DNA from: Sarocladium kiliense
Taxonomy: Eukaryota; Ascomycota; Sordariomycetes; Hypocreales; Sarocladiaceae
Assembly: GCA_030734395.1 (NCBI GenBank)
Contig: JAUZTG010000029.1
Span: forward strand, 1,426,001 to 1,490,000
Length of the DNA: 64,000 bases
Direction: 5' to 3'
Part shown: piece after piece, positions 10,523-22,221 of the stretch
Position numbering within the stretch: position 1 is the stretch's first letter
Layout of the letters: each line of letters opens with the position of its first letter
Program-made: the position numbers and the translations under genes
The notes under the pieces: generated by a model
Database searches by the model: none
What the model saw: the letters and a program-made list of their open reading frames with translations, nothing else
Told to the model about the DNA's origin: nothing

Positions 10523-13394
10523 ATGAGCCACTCGAGGACTGAAAATTGCTCTGGCGCACGGTCTAGGAGGCTCGCCCGCCTGTTGCCCGCTAAGAGAGCG
10601 ACCCCCGAGACCTCCGGTCCCACGGATGACACAATACTCACATTGCCCACCATCCCTAGACGCTCGCGTATTGGAGTCCCTATCGCCTGCAATCGTTGTC
10701 GCCTCAAAAAAATACGGGTAGGTCTTTTCGCACCACCGAGTCCCAAGTCAGCCGCGAGACATGCTTAATAAAGAATTGTGTGCAGTTGCGGCTCCGTGTG
10801 ACGCAATCCTGTTCATAAAGTATCAGCTAATTTTTGGTATGAAATGTAGTGCAACGGTGCTAAGCCTACTTGTGTCTCTTGCGCCAGGACAAGTCAGGTG
10901 TGCGTATATACAACACCGATCACAGCAAAGACGAAGAACGGAGACCTCCTGGTTGAGGCCATTCAGCTGCTCAACTCGTTGACCCCATCGCAAGTGACTG
11001 TGATGGTATCGTCTCTACGTAACACGGACGATCCGGCTATTGTGATAAACTCGCTCCGACAGGCTACCGAGGCCGCTGATCAAGCCTATTCTGGATTAAC
11101 CTCTAGCTCGATAAGACCTTCTTCCTTTGTTAGCGGATCTGAGGTAAAACAACACTCACGTATTCCCACCTGCGAAGACGCACACTCCACGGATATATCC
11201 AGCACAGCTTCTCGAGTACCGGGTTCCCTATCCGTCGATTCTTCTAGTGGAACGCCGCAGCAGCTATCAAGTAAAAGCGCGGCGATGGCTGGAGAATTTT
11301 GCGCTGGCTATGATACAACTCTGCACGGCATGCGAGAAGAAGTGCGCAAATGTATGCAGCCGATGTCACGTTGAGCGGCTATAGCCTGTTCTTGCTGACC
11401 AGCTTCACCTTTCAAGCTTTAGGACGGGGCTCATGCAGCTGTTGTAAGGCACATGATTACCAGGAGCTGCACAACTTTAATGGCCGCCTGGCTGAAGAAA
11501 GCCGGCTTCGTATTGGTTTGCCGCCCGGGACTGGTCCGTCATCAGCCTCGATTAGCAGGCAGGGCATGGCACTAGGACGGGAGAAGCCAGAAAATATGCT
11601 TCCAGCCCTAACTCAGCTGTCTACTTTGAGGTAAGGTGTTGGCCCACGCCGCTTCTGGACAATATCTCCCTGACTCAAATATATACACAGAAAAAAGGTA
11701 TCGTCTGATAACACTGGTGGGTTTTGGTCTAACGTGCTCGAGGCCCATCCAGTCGAGATGGGTGTTACCCTCCTAGGCTACGACCAGGTACTGGCACCCT
11801 TTGGCAGGCCGAAGGTTCAGACAGGCTTGAATATCTGGACCACCGTCATAAGTGACGTATGTCTCATCCAGCATCTACTTGCCCTTTACTTCTGCTGGGA
11901 ATATCCGGTGACCGCAACCCTGAGCAAAGATCAATTTCTCAAGGATTTCAGGGAGGGGAGTCCTCGTTACTGCTCGTCGATCCTCGTGAACGCGCTGCTC
12001 GCGCTGGGCTGCCGGTTCTCTAGCAAGTCCTTCACGTGTGCCGTTCCTAACGTGATGAGCACATCTGGCGATCATTTCTTCGAAGAATGCCAACGGCTCT
12101 TGTCCCTGGAGGAAGACCATCGTGCGCTCACAACCATCCAAGCGCTGGGCATTATGTCAATTCGTGAGGCGAGTTTCGGGCGCAACTCGACAAGCTCCTA
12201 TTACGGTGATCAGAGCATCCGACTCGCGATGGAAATGTATCAACTTAAAGAAACTAGCCATGACGCAGACAAGCTTGCGGTTCGAAGCGCCACATTTTGG
12301 GGTGCTTTCGTCCTTGACATGTAAGGCTCTTGCTCAACCAAAGCCTCGAGAAGTTATACCCCATTGCCTCTGTAGCTAATGATCTTAGTGCTCGGTCTCT
12401 CACCAGAGGCATGCTGCCGCAGTCTTCCCGCTACCCTTGCCTGCCACCGAAACCCGCTGTACTTATCGAACTTGAGGCAACATTGTGGATACCTTACTCT
12501 GATGATGGTACGCCATGCCACTTGCCGAGAAATATCACGCTCATGCTCAATTATTCTTACTGAGACGCTATATAGGTGTATCTGTTCTGCAATCAGCTCA
12601 ACAGGCGTCTAACGGCCGCTCAGTATTCGATAGCTTCTGTGAACTCAACCAGGTCGTGCACCAGTCCCTTTACGCTTTCCATTCACCAGTCGTAGCCACG
12701 ACGAGCCGAGACCTTCGCAGCATATATATAAAGTATCTCAATTGGTACGACCACATACCAGAGGCGCTCAGGCTTGGCGTTAATTTTACCCCGGCCGTTC
12801 TCTTCACACAGTACATTCTGTCGCCGTCCTGAGAGTTCTATAAATGGAGCTAATCGTTGTGACAGTATGTATTATCATTACGCCGTCCTTCTACTTTTCC
12901 GCCCTCTAGTGAAATACAAGGTTGTCGGTTCCTCCATTGTGCCGCGAGATGTCTGCGCACAAGCGGCAGATGCGATACAGGGCTTGCTTCGATCGTACTC
13001 TGCGATGTATACTCTGCAGCGGACGCCGGCGCTCTTGCCACACTTTGCGTTAGCGGCTGCGATCATGCCTCTCGCCATCAGGGCACTGTACAAGACAGGG
13101 TCAATGGACCACGAGCGCACATCAACAGCGTCGAAGCCACCAGAGGAGCCAGCTAGTGTCGTGTTTGCGGTTAGGCAGGGGCTAAATAATCTGAAGGAGA
13201 TGTCGCTGCACCACCAATTCGCAGGCCAAGCGCTCGAATCCCTCCACTGTCTTGCGAAAACGTGGGGGATTGAACCGGGTGCTCCTGACGATGGCGCGCC
13301 ACTGCAAGTGCACGCGCACGGTACCGGGTCTTACACGATTAGCCTCGACTTCGACGCTCCGAACGTGAGGGGGGAAGACTTTATACGCGCATAG
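10523..13394 (+). CDS. Zn2Cys6 transcription factor (nit-4/nirA-like fungal TF family), copy 1
   Basis: Seven exons (10523-10717, 10850-11351, 11417-11630, 11691-12320, 12389-12507, 12576-12810, 12866-13394) join without phase conflict into 807 residues. The binuclear zinc cluster is split by intron 1: CNRCRLKKIR, then CNGAKPTCVSCARTSQVC, giving the full CX2CX6CX6CX2CX6C pattern for CGG-type DNA sites. The fungal-specific TF domain lies in exons 4-7, with ILVNALLALGCRFS, an LDIARSLTRGMLPQ-like segment, WIPYSDDG and MYYHYAVLLLFRPLV. Several of these cross intron joins, which supports the splicing. An upstream in-frame ATG at 10436 is an alternative start. A diverged paralogue lies convergently at 14340-17008. 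Target genes are unknown. Confidence 0.85.
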
Positions 13395-13468
13395 GGTGGC
13401 AATGAACCGGTGAGGCAGGTCAACAACCTAGAAGCGCAAGAGCGCGGAAGGTGGTATGCAGACAGGAC

Positions 13469-13840
13469 GCGTTGGAAATATGGGTTCCGCATGCGAATGA
13501 CGTCAACTGCTCCGCCTCCAACCACTCACAGCCTTCCGGTTTCTTCGGTCCGCAGTTTACGAGAGAGAAGCGAACCGTGCCGAAAACGACAATCTGCGGA
13601 AAGAGGCGACAGCAGGCTCTCTCGAACCTATGTCCTTGGGCGGCCCTCTGATGACTGCGACCTCCCATGTCAATATGCACCCAATAAGGCGTGTTCGGTG
13701 CCAAGAGGCAGCGGACAGGTTCCATTCAGAGTGAGGTGTCTCGCCCTCATCACGTACCAAGCAATTCGTTTCCGAAATGGCCTGCGCGCCATGACTGTCA
13801 TCTAGCACAGATCCATCAATTGCAATTCTATCTATCTGTG
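13469..13840 (+). repeat. triplicated segment, copy 2
   Basis: Starts with CGTTGGAAATATGGGTTCCG, shared with copy 3 but not copy 1, runs through an intron-like CCGCAG border into the diverged last third of the coiled-coil gene, and continues into its 3' flank. The coding part has no upstream half here, so it is a gene fragment. It lies 75 bp after the stop of the first Zn2Cys6 gene. Confidence 0.75.
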
Positions 13841-14339
13841 ACTTGGCTATCCCATGTTTGCGGCTAGCCCTCAGAACCTCCCTGAAACTAAGCAACCACA
13901 TCCATATCGCATTCACGACTGTCTGTGGTGTCCATCCATCCGATTCAACAGTATAGATCTTACCAAAAAGGCAAGCCCACTTCCGCTGCTTCGCGCAGCT
14001 GGAACATTTAGAATCGGCCTATCCTAGGAAGCAACAGTCCTGACAGGTGAAGTATTGCGCCCTAGTGAGGCTACTATTAGGCCTTCTGGTCAGAGCACCC
14101 TTGCCCTCCAGGACTTCATCGTCAAGGTCCCGGGCCAACCAACGTCCCTGCAAACTCAATCGATCAATCCTTTCAGTTACACATGTTAAGCTTTGTATGT
14201 CGCTCTGTAAGATGAGCTGCGCATGTTTCATTACGATTTGCGTGCATTTAAATACTCAATGGTCTAGTTGTCTCTGGTCAGAGTCCATAACTCCAGGCTC
14301 CTTTGATCCTGACTTCTGCCTTCGGTTTTGATTGTAATA
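13841..14339. other. gap between two convergent transcription-factor loci
   Basis: No convincing ORF. It holds only the far flank of copy 2 and the shared 3' region of the two Zn2Cys6 genes. Confidence 0.5.
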
Positions 14340-17008
14340 CTAATCATGATCGAAGAGGACAGTATACATCCCAATATTTACGTTTGCGTCAAACTGCTCA
14401 GACTGTTGTTCCGTAGTGGCTAAATCTGGGTTCGTCATGGACAAATCCAAATCTGCCATGAATGGTGCCCTAATCCGATCCTCATCTTCAGTCTCTTGAC
14501 TTTTCGGCGCCCGCATATTCAGATCCATCAAGATCGACTGTGCAAGCTGCCCACCTATGATGCCCTCTTGCATTGCCATGGATAGTAGCGCCTTAACGAT
14601 GGCTGCGGTGACACGAAAAGACTGTCGTAGACCTTGGAAGCTGTAGATGCAGATGAGAAAATATTCCAATCGGTCCTCGTCCGTGGACCGAAGCATCGCG
14701 TTCGCAGTATAAAGCAGCGCAGTCTGCCAAATAATAGTATAGTTAGAGGAGGTGTACTCAGTCCGATAGGTGATTATAAGCTGCTTCAGCTGGCGCACCG
14801 AGGCAGAATAAGCGGCTTCAGGGGTGCAGCTGCTAGACGGAAAGGTTTTCAGCCGCTTTGTAGACAGGTCCTGCCCTTTACCTGTGAGAAATGGCCGAAA
14901 GATGTCCAGGATGGCCGAGTGCATCCATAGGCTGACGAGATTTAGGACCCATATCAAGGTGAGGAGCAATGAGCGCTTACTGAAGAATAAGAACAATATC
15001 TTGTGTGCGCCCTGATCGTGCTAGAGCCATTGGCAGATTGTCAGCCCAAGCCAGGATCTCACGATACCTGAACTCGGCAAATTCTAAGGAAATAGGACCC
15101 TGCAAAGATGCCGTCCGGTCCCCATAGTACATAGCAGCCACTTCGTGCATGATCTCCCAGAAGCGACATAGGCGAGGAAATAGCGTTCGATGTATACGCA
15201 AGCCTTCAGACCGCCCCTCGATGGTCTCGGTGCTGGCGTCATGAATCTCTTTGTTGTCGTCCTCGTCCTCAGCCTCGGAGAGTGGAGGAAGTAGCACTGG
15301 CGGAAAGTCGGGGTACACTATGCCCTGCTGTCGATAGAAGAGACTCATGAGCCTGGCTGCATGTAAGCACTCTGTACTGCGACACAGCAAGCCAAATTCA
15401 TAAGATCTGAAGGCTTACACAATCCAGTTGAATACGCCCCAGACTGGGAATGCTGCTGATATTCTCTCTTGAGGCGTCATGCGAGTCATCATAGCCTTGG
15501 CTTCTTCTTCAGGGACCCCAAACAAGGCCAGCTCTCTCCCGATTTCGGAAGCCTTCGATAAGTGCCTTATAGAAGCGTGGTCCTTGCCTTGTACAAGGTA
15601 CCCAAGGCTCAAGAACATTCCAACAGCCATGTCTAACGGATCACAAGGTTGCTTCTCGACTTCCCAGAGACTTTCCGCCTCTTGGCGGAAGAGCTCGGCT
15701 TTGGTACCTGTTTCTGGCTCTATAGACGCGTAAGTCTGCTAAAGCAAGAGTCAGATGAGATTTAGTGTAGTAACATATCAGTACACCTACGCAGCACCAA
15801 TACATCAAGGCATTAACCAATGCCGGCTTACAATATGAAGTCGTATCAGGGGAGACAAGTGATGTAATGAACAGCTTCCGATCAAAGGGACAGAGAAGCA
15901 AGTGGTCCGTAGTTAGATAAAGCGAAATCGCCCGAGCAGCGGTATCATTAGAGATTAGAACGGTTGTCCATCTGCTCATATCCAGGCCATCAAGTGCAGG
16001 ATCACGAGGCGTTCTACGCGGAGCCGGCGCAATCTGTCTCGCATCTGTCGTAACTTGACTATCAAATGTCGTAAGTACCAATTCGAACGCATGACATGAA
16101 GGGCCCGTGGGCCGCAGACACAAACACAAAGAGGGGGGAGGGGGTGTCATACGTATCATCCTCAGGCGCCTCCAACAGCTTCGATCTGGAGTGTACTATC
16201 AGCCTCTGAAGCCACCTCATGGCTGTGCGAATGGTTGGTTGGTGGTAGAGAAGTCTCACGGCATGTTTTCGTTGTGGTAGTAGCTTTTCCGTATGGGGTT
16301 TACCAGTCGCTTGAGATGATCGCTCGGCCCTTTTGGGTCGATGGGCTCGAAGACAGGATACGTAAAGGGATGCTTAGCCTCGAGCATGCGGGCAAAGCTT
16401 GTTGAAGTCTCGTGAACGTCGGCGCTTGATCGTGACGTAATACTGGCAACGTCTCGCAGTGTCGCGATTATTTCTGCGTCCCGGTCAACATCCACGAGTT
16501 TCAGCAGCGTGAGGTTTGCTTCAGCTGGTGTCAAGGAGTTGAGTAAGCCGATCGCCTCGACCAAGACACCATTTTTTATAGTCGCTGGCTCTTCGTAGCG
16601 ACAATGTGGTATGCCCTTTTGGAGGCAAGCTGAACAGCGTGGTTTCATTCCATCGCACTAGATGACACATCGCAGAATATTAGCAATGCTTCTCTGAGTG
16701 CCAATGGATGTTACAAACGAGGGGATCCGAGAGGACGCTAATGCCATAAGAAGCAGGGCTAAAAGACATGTCATCGCGATTATTCCTCAATGACGGAAAC
16801 CTACCCGAATCTTCTTGGTACGGCATCGATCGCAAGCAATAGACGTGGTAACGCGCTTGGGGGGCAGAGAGTTGTTTTGGAGAATTGGTCCAATGCCACT
16901 AGGGGCAGTCTGGCCAGGGCTGGAAGATGGAGATGTTGAAGAGATACCGGCGGCTCCGGGCAGCAGGCGGCGCAGCCCTTTAGGCGGAGGACTTTTGGGC
17001 GAGGTCAT
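14340..17008 (-). CDS. Zn2Cys6 transcription factor, copy 2 (one exon join unresolved)
   Basis: Exon 1 is 17008-16805 and exon 2 starts at 16657 after a 147-bp intron at the same place in the zinc cluster as in copy 1: CDRCRTKKIR, then CDGMKPRCSACLQKGIPHC. The next shared block, NGVLVEAIGLLNSLTPAE, matches NGDLLVEAIQLLNSLTP in copy 1. Later exons carry RWTTVLISND, KPALVNALMYWCC, MFLSLGYLVQGKD, MSLFYRQQGIVYP and a helical C-terminus, together the fungal-specific TF domain. Between exon 2 and the block ending EAPEDDT (about 16260) I find no intron that keeps frame; either an exon is unusual or there is a one-base frameshift. It may therefore be a recent pseudogene. The rest of the gene, including the zinc cluster, looks intact. 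Confidence 0.7.
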
Positions 17009-17087
17009 GATTGTAAAGCCCACTCCCAAAGGGAAACCGTCATGTCGCGATGATGGAATGACCATACTGATCTGCATTACAGAGCAC

Positions 17088-17470
17088 GTTGGAAATATGG
17101 GTTCCGCATGCGAATGACGTCAGATACTCCGCCTCCAGCCACTCACAGCCTTCTTTGTTTTTTTTTTACTCCGCAGTTTAGACCACGAGAGAGAAGCGAA
17201 CCGCGCCGACAACGACAGGCTGCGGAGAGAGGCGACAGCAAATTCTCTTGAGCCTATGTCCTTGGGCGGCCAGTTGAAGTCTCATGTCAACATGCATCCG
17301 AGGCGATTGCGCTGCCAGGAGGCGACGGACAGGTTCCATTGAGATACCGTGAGGGTGCCTTGCTCTCTCATGTATTGGTCGGTTGCATGCTGACACGGCC
17401 TGCGCGCTATATCAGCACAGCTCCATCCATTGCATTTCTGTCTACCGAGCTACATATAAGCAGGTTCAAA
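17088..17470 (+). repeat. triplicated segment, copy 3
   Basis: Same arrangement as copy 2, including the shared CGTTGGAAATATGGGTTCCG start, the intron-like acceptor after a T-run, the LEPMSLGG-coding part and the 3' flank with GCGCTATATCAGCACAGCTC. It starts about 80 bp upstream of the second Zn2Cys6 gene, in the opposite direction, and may overlap its promoter. It cannot encode a full protein. Confidence 0.75.
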
Positions 17471-17699
17471 TCCGTGAAAACGAGCGTAGGGTATTGCAAA
17501 TGACTGCCCGGTCTAACGCAGTTGCAACAATTAGAAGGAGGATCATATGAACGGGGATTATCGAATGAGATGAGATCAAAGAATGTTCGCTTTCCCGAAG
17601 TCTAAGTAACTTAAGTGAGCAAACAGCAACAAATCAACCAAAACGGGGTGGCGGAGATCAACTCCACGAACCCGCCGTAGACAGGTCATTTCGACAAAG

Positions 17700-19376
17700 C
17701 TAGCTTTTCGCCGCCCGGCGACCAGGAGAAAAGTCCAGCCTCTCCACATATATATCCGTATCACAAAACTCTTCCCCGATGCCTTCTGTGATGGCTCGCG
17801 TTGTCTCCGAGTCAGTACAGACTGCCGTTGTTAGCTTTCATGTGTGATTCAGAGCCTAGGTACTATGCTTACGCGCTATGAGCGTCTTCCCTTTGCGCTT
17901 CCGAAGCTCGGATTGGATCACCAAAGTTGGGCGCATTGCTTCATAGTGCAGCTCTATACGATCATGCGACCCTAGCTTCTGGACCCTGCCTTCCACGGCT
18001 GTCTCAGATAAGTACTGGCCTCGTATGAAGAGCTTCAAGTCGAGAATCTATGACCGTTAGTGATTGGCAACCCGGGAGCGGCAGGAACTTACATGATCGG
18101 CGTCTGCTGTGAGCAACTCGTCCATCCAGTCTCGCACCCACCATCGATGTACTTTGCAGGGTTAGCAATGCCGCGGGCCTGGTGAAATAAGACATACCTT
18201 CCGCGTCTAGCTCCCAGAAAAGTGCGACTCGGCGAGCTTTGGCGTTGCACTCGTAGTATGACGAGAGCAACTCCTTGATGTAAGGCAGTTGACCCGCGAT
18301 GCCGATTCCATTTGCCATTAGCAAAACGGTACCGTACTGCCTGATCTTGAGCGGCCTGCCGTAAGGTCCTTCAAGCAGAGCGCGTCGCTCCATGGGCTGG
18401 CTCGTCAAGAGCCGTCGCGTGAAGCCTCGGCGGACGCGTGCTAGTACGACCAGGATCTGTTTCCCTTGCTGGTCGTTATATGACCACATTATCTGGAAAG
18501 GATGGAGCTCGAGGATCGACAGAAAAGGCAGCCATGAGAGTCCTGCCAGACTGAGATATACGTACTCACCAGCTCGAAACTTGAGCGCGCGAGCTGGACG
18601 TATCCTGATCTCTACTGCCCCCTCCAAATTCTGGACTTTAGCTGCGCTTCCGCCTTGGAAAGTGAAGCTGCGGTGAATGATGCTGACTAGCCTAAGTGCT
18701 TTCGTGAAGAAGAAGACACTATAACAGATTAGGAGGTAGATCCGTGGCCGTTCCTCTACGGCCGACTCGGGAAGGTACAGCCACATGGCAGCCATCATCC
18801 CCATCGACAGGATGGAGTGAAACCAGGAAAACAGCTCGAAAAGCCGCCATTGAGAGAGAATGGTCAAGATGGTTCCAGCAAGACACGATGACGCCTAGGT
18901 CCTGTTAGTCACAGACTGGATGAGAAAGGGATACTGACAAGTATCCCTGGGAGACCGCGCCCCGGCGCATCCTCGTGCAAGGCCGTCAGAATGATACAGA
19001 TGGTCCCTTCAATGGCGACTATGGCACCGAGCCAGCCATGAAGCTTGAGGTAGTGATCATAGCGGATATCACCGAGGGAGACCAGAGGGTTCATGTGGGC
19101 GCCACACAACGTAGGGATGAGGTTGATGAGAACGACATGGCTTAGACGCTCGATCACATCCTCGACGTTGCTCACGGCGAAGCCTACACAAAGTGCGTTA
19201 GCAACGACAAAGCTGACTAGCAAAGCCGCCTCGCCCCTTGAGACACCAAAGAAAAGGACTCGGCAAAAGAAGGCGGAAAAGAAGTTCACACGAGCTCCGA
19301 TCTTGTTCAAGAGCAGCAGGAGTAGCAAGCTTGCCCCGAGACTGATTCCGTAATAATCTGTGAACTCCAGGGCCAT
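17700..19376 (-). CDS. ferric-reductase-like transmembrane protein (FRE)
   Basis: Five exons (19376-18939, 18894-18198, 18151-18093, 18047-17873, 17821-17700) join in phase into 496 residues; one intron has a GTCAGT donor. FRE-type proteins pass electrons from NADPH through FAD and two haems across the membrane to reduce iron or copper. Exon 1 holds several hydrophobic helices (residues 15-145) with candidate haem histidines in YDHYLKLHGWLG; more helices and FHSILSMG follow. The C-terminal half has the FAD motif (ELHPFQIMW), the LLEGPYGRPL loop and an NADPH-site-like LLMANGIGIAGQLPYI, where the usual GG is AN. It is shorter than typical FRE proteins (about 600-700), so some N-terminal helices may be missing. 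It is divergent from the membrane gene at 19566, with 189 bp between the starts. FRE genes are common Starship cargo. Confidence 0.85.
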
Positions 19377-19565
19377 GATCGCGAATGACGGTGTGAAAGG
19401 GAGATCAGGTCATGAATTCAGGGCTGTATTTGCAGTTAGGCATCGCCTTGGTGGACGAAATCCGCCACCGAAATGGCCAGAATCGGACACCCGTGTTGAT
19501 ATAAAGCAACCGAGCCTGTTCGTCTGCAAGCACAGGGCCGCTTAAGACAATCCAACTTTTTCACC

Positions 19566-20182
19566 ATGACTGATTCCGTAGAATCAAGTGAACACCCGCC
19601 ATCTCGCTCAGCGAGCCCCGTCCGTCTTTCACCGTACGACAGGATGGTTGCCGAATCACACGAAGTTCCATCTCGCTACAGCATTCTCGCGAGCTTCTTC
19701 AACTGGATTATTTTAGCGGGCTTTGTTGTTTCACCTGCAACATTTGCTTCGCTGGGCCGTGTCGGCGTGCTGAGTAGCTCTCAAGCGGGAAGAGCAGTCC
19801 AGCGCCTTGTCCGCCACGTTCCCATCCTCTACATCGCTGCTTGCGCATTCCTGCTAGGCGGTCTAGGCATAGGCTGGCTCTGGTGGACACTGAAACACAA
19901 CTATATCTGGCTGCTCAGTCGTATTTTCATGTATGTTACGTGCTATCCTATGATCAACCTAGCTAATTCACATAGAGCCCTGGTATACTCAATTCGGTGA
20001 CAGCTCTTATCACCATTCTTGTGAACATCTATACCGCGCAGGGGGGGCAGTGGTCCATCACCGCACTGATTACACTGTGCTTGATCTCAGCATTTGCCAT
20101 TTTGAATGCATTCTTGGTCGTTGTTTACGAATGCTGGTTCCTAAGGAGGGTTAGGCAATTACCAGTCTTTGAGATGATGTGA
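19566..20182 (+). CDS. small integral membrane protein
   Basis: Exons 19566-19930 and 19978-20182 join over a 47-bp intron into 189 residues; the acceptor must be the second AG of a TAGAG to keep frame. After a Ser/Pro-rich N-terminus there are about four hydrophobic segments: SILASFFNWIILAGFVVSPA, ILYIAACAFLLGGLGIGWL, TALITILVNIY and ITALITLCLISAFAILNAFL. I do not know a named family. The 189-bp shared promoter region with the FRE gene suggests co-expression and perhaps a partnership at a membrane, but that is inference. Confidence 0.72.
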
Positions 20183-20669
20183 GGGCTGCGCCACGTCTAT
20201 ATATATACTGTTCACTTTCATCACATTCGCCAATAATAGCCTGTGTCATGGTTTCGTTTGCGCATTTCCATTTGCGACGTAGCAAATTTCGTCCTGTCAA
20301 TAAGCTTATTCTCCGTGGTCTTGCACGTGACGCACAAGGGAGACTTCAAGCTTCTCGAGGGTAGCAATACCAAAACCAGCATGGCCTGACGTAGAATAGA
20401 AAACAACGTAGCCAGAAGTGGCCGTTCTGGGGCTGCTGGGTCTCAAGCTAAGACGGCCAGCGGGCATTAACCGCTGGAGACTCAACCGCACTCAGTAGCG
20501 GCGGCCCCCAATGTGGCAACTTATATTTAGAATGTCTAAAATCGAACCGCGACAGCTTTACGCGACAATCAATGCCGAGCATATTAGGCAACTCATGATC
20601 AAGTGAAGTCACGAGGGACTACCGGAACTCCTACTGCCAATTTTCATATGGTCTGTGATCTGTTTGACC

Positions 20670-21358
20670 ATGACTGAATCAACTCAAACTCTTCGCCCAA
20701 AGACGCTCGACGCTCGAGATCAGCCGCACCGCAATGACCACTGCGGGACCTACAACCGTTGCGATGCAGTCAACCGCTTGCTTTCGCAATACGAGGCTGA
20801 GGTCGAGGCTGTTGCGCTTGCGCGAAAAAGCGAGGATGAGGATGTGGCTCTGATGGAATCTGCGAGCCTGGAAATGCTTCGAGAAAGCCACCAGAAGCGG
20901 ATCAATGATCTTTGCCAGGACGCCGAGAATCTTTTGGACTGTCGCGAAGCCGCCAGACAGTATCTTGCAGATATCGAGGAGCAGATAGACGACAATGCCC
21001 GGCAGCAGGTTGAGGCAGAAGCATCGATGACTCGAGACCTTGAAGGGCAAATAGAGATGTCCAAAGCTTCTCAGAGCCGCCTTCAGGGTCAGAGAGGCAA
21101 GAAAGACTGGGACAGGTCGGTCGCTTTCATCGCAGGTGTGGTACGTCCCTCTTCCAAGGACCCTCGGCTATGTTGACTGTTGTACAGAAGCGAGTCATCG
21201 AGGACCAACACACACATCATTGGCCAAAGCGGCAACGGATGAGAAAGAGAGAGATTCAGCTCGTGGAGAATGGAGAGACAAGAGACGTGATCACCATCAC
21301 CCCCGCAGACAAGGAGCTGGGTCGAACCATCCAGGTCAATCACACAGAATCCGATTAG
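20670..21358 (+). CDS. coiled-coil protein
   Basis: Exons 20670-21140 and 21188-21358 join in phase over a 47-bp intron into 213 residues. The middle (residues about 35-150) is a charged helix with few prolines, for example LLSQYEAEVEAVALARKSED and QYLADIEEQIDD. The C-terminal exon is basic and then polar. No known domain. It is convergent with the gene at 21559, and the 16-bp palindrome at 21469 lies in the gap. Function unknown. Confidence 0.7.
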
Positions 21359-21468
21359 TTTGTTTGAATTGACAGCTTTCTTGTTGGAATTGGTCACTCG
21401 AAGGCGCATAAATTGATGAGCGCAAGCGCTAAATTGGCATGCTGCATACACCCTTTCTCCAACCTGAT

Positions 21469-21484
21469 GACTTCCTAGGAAGTC
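21469..21484. repeat. perfect 16-bp palindrome, site 1 of a repeated element
   Basis: GACTTCCTAGGAAGTC is its own reverse complement. The surrounding 22 bases (21466-21487) are identical to those at 49982-50003, 28.5 kb away. Both sites lie at the 3' ends of convergent gene pairs. Confidence 0.85.
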
Positions 21485-21558
21485 GCTGAGACCATCCACA
21501 GCGCTCCCACCCCACGAGCTAGCTGAATACATGTACCACTCAAGACCTAGAATCCTTC

Positions 21559-21993
21559 TCACGGACGGAGATAATCGATGACTCGATCGATGCGCGAGTG
21601 CCGAGGTTTAGGGCCAACAGGAGGAGGGGAATCGTCCATTTCAGACTCGTATGTAGAAGGTTGAGGAACCTGAGGGGTCTCGGAATGTCTGGTTCTGAAG
21701 GGCTGTTGCTGCGCATCGGCAGGGAGCTCGAAGTAGCCTGGAGGCGTGTCGGTCTTCGGGGAAGTCTTGGCGCTGTGGTCACCACTCGAGCTGCGGCTAC
21801 TATGTGTCCTGCGCTGATGGCGCGGTTCTGGAGCGTAATACCAGTGATGATGATGGATGTGGACGTCTGCCACTTCTATGAAGGGGCGGCGGCGATGCCA
21901 ATGACCCTTCAGCAGCAGATTCTCTGCTTCAGAGTAATGCGAGTCCTTCTCGCGTTGGCGACGGGAGTGATGACGGTGCTGGCCAGAAGGCAT
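21559..21993 (-). CDS. basic His/Arg-rich small protein
   Basis: 144 residues from the ATG at 21993; the ORF extends to an earlier ATG at 22116 that would add 41 residues. It is strongly biased: clusters such as HRHHSRRQ, VHIHHHHWYY and RHQRRTHSSRSSSGDH near the N-terminus, then a Pro/Ser-rich tail and a short end RVIDYLRP. No known domain; the His-rich stretches could bind metal, which would fit the nearby FRE gene only as a guess. It is divergent from the PLP gene at 22222. Confidence 0.5.
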   Translation of the reverse strand: MPSGQHRHHSRRQREKDSHYSEAENLLLKGHWHRRRPFIEVADVHIHHHHWYYAPEPRHQRRTHSSRSSSGDHSAKTSPKTDTPPGYFELPADAQQQPFRTRHSETPQVPQPSTYESEMDDSPPPVGPKPRHSRIDRVIDYLRP

Positions 21994-22221
21994 GGCTACA
22001 AGTTGCAAATGATGTTGAGAACTCGGGAAATAATGCTTGGTCAGACCCAGGCTCAGAAAGTAGTCTTTTATGTCGATGCAGGTAGCCGAGTCTTGACTGA
22101 GGCCTGTTCTAGCCATGAACCGAAAATAGAACGTCTGGAAACGACATACAGTGGCAGAACCACCTGCAAGGAAGGTTATAAAGGAATTGAGAGCTCGCGA
22201 TATCCTTGTGACACTTAAGTC

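Noticed and set aside
21089..21562. 157-residue minus-strand ORF
   Set aside because: It lies antisense to the well-supported coiled-coil gene and runs through the palindrome; composition is that of a shadow frame.
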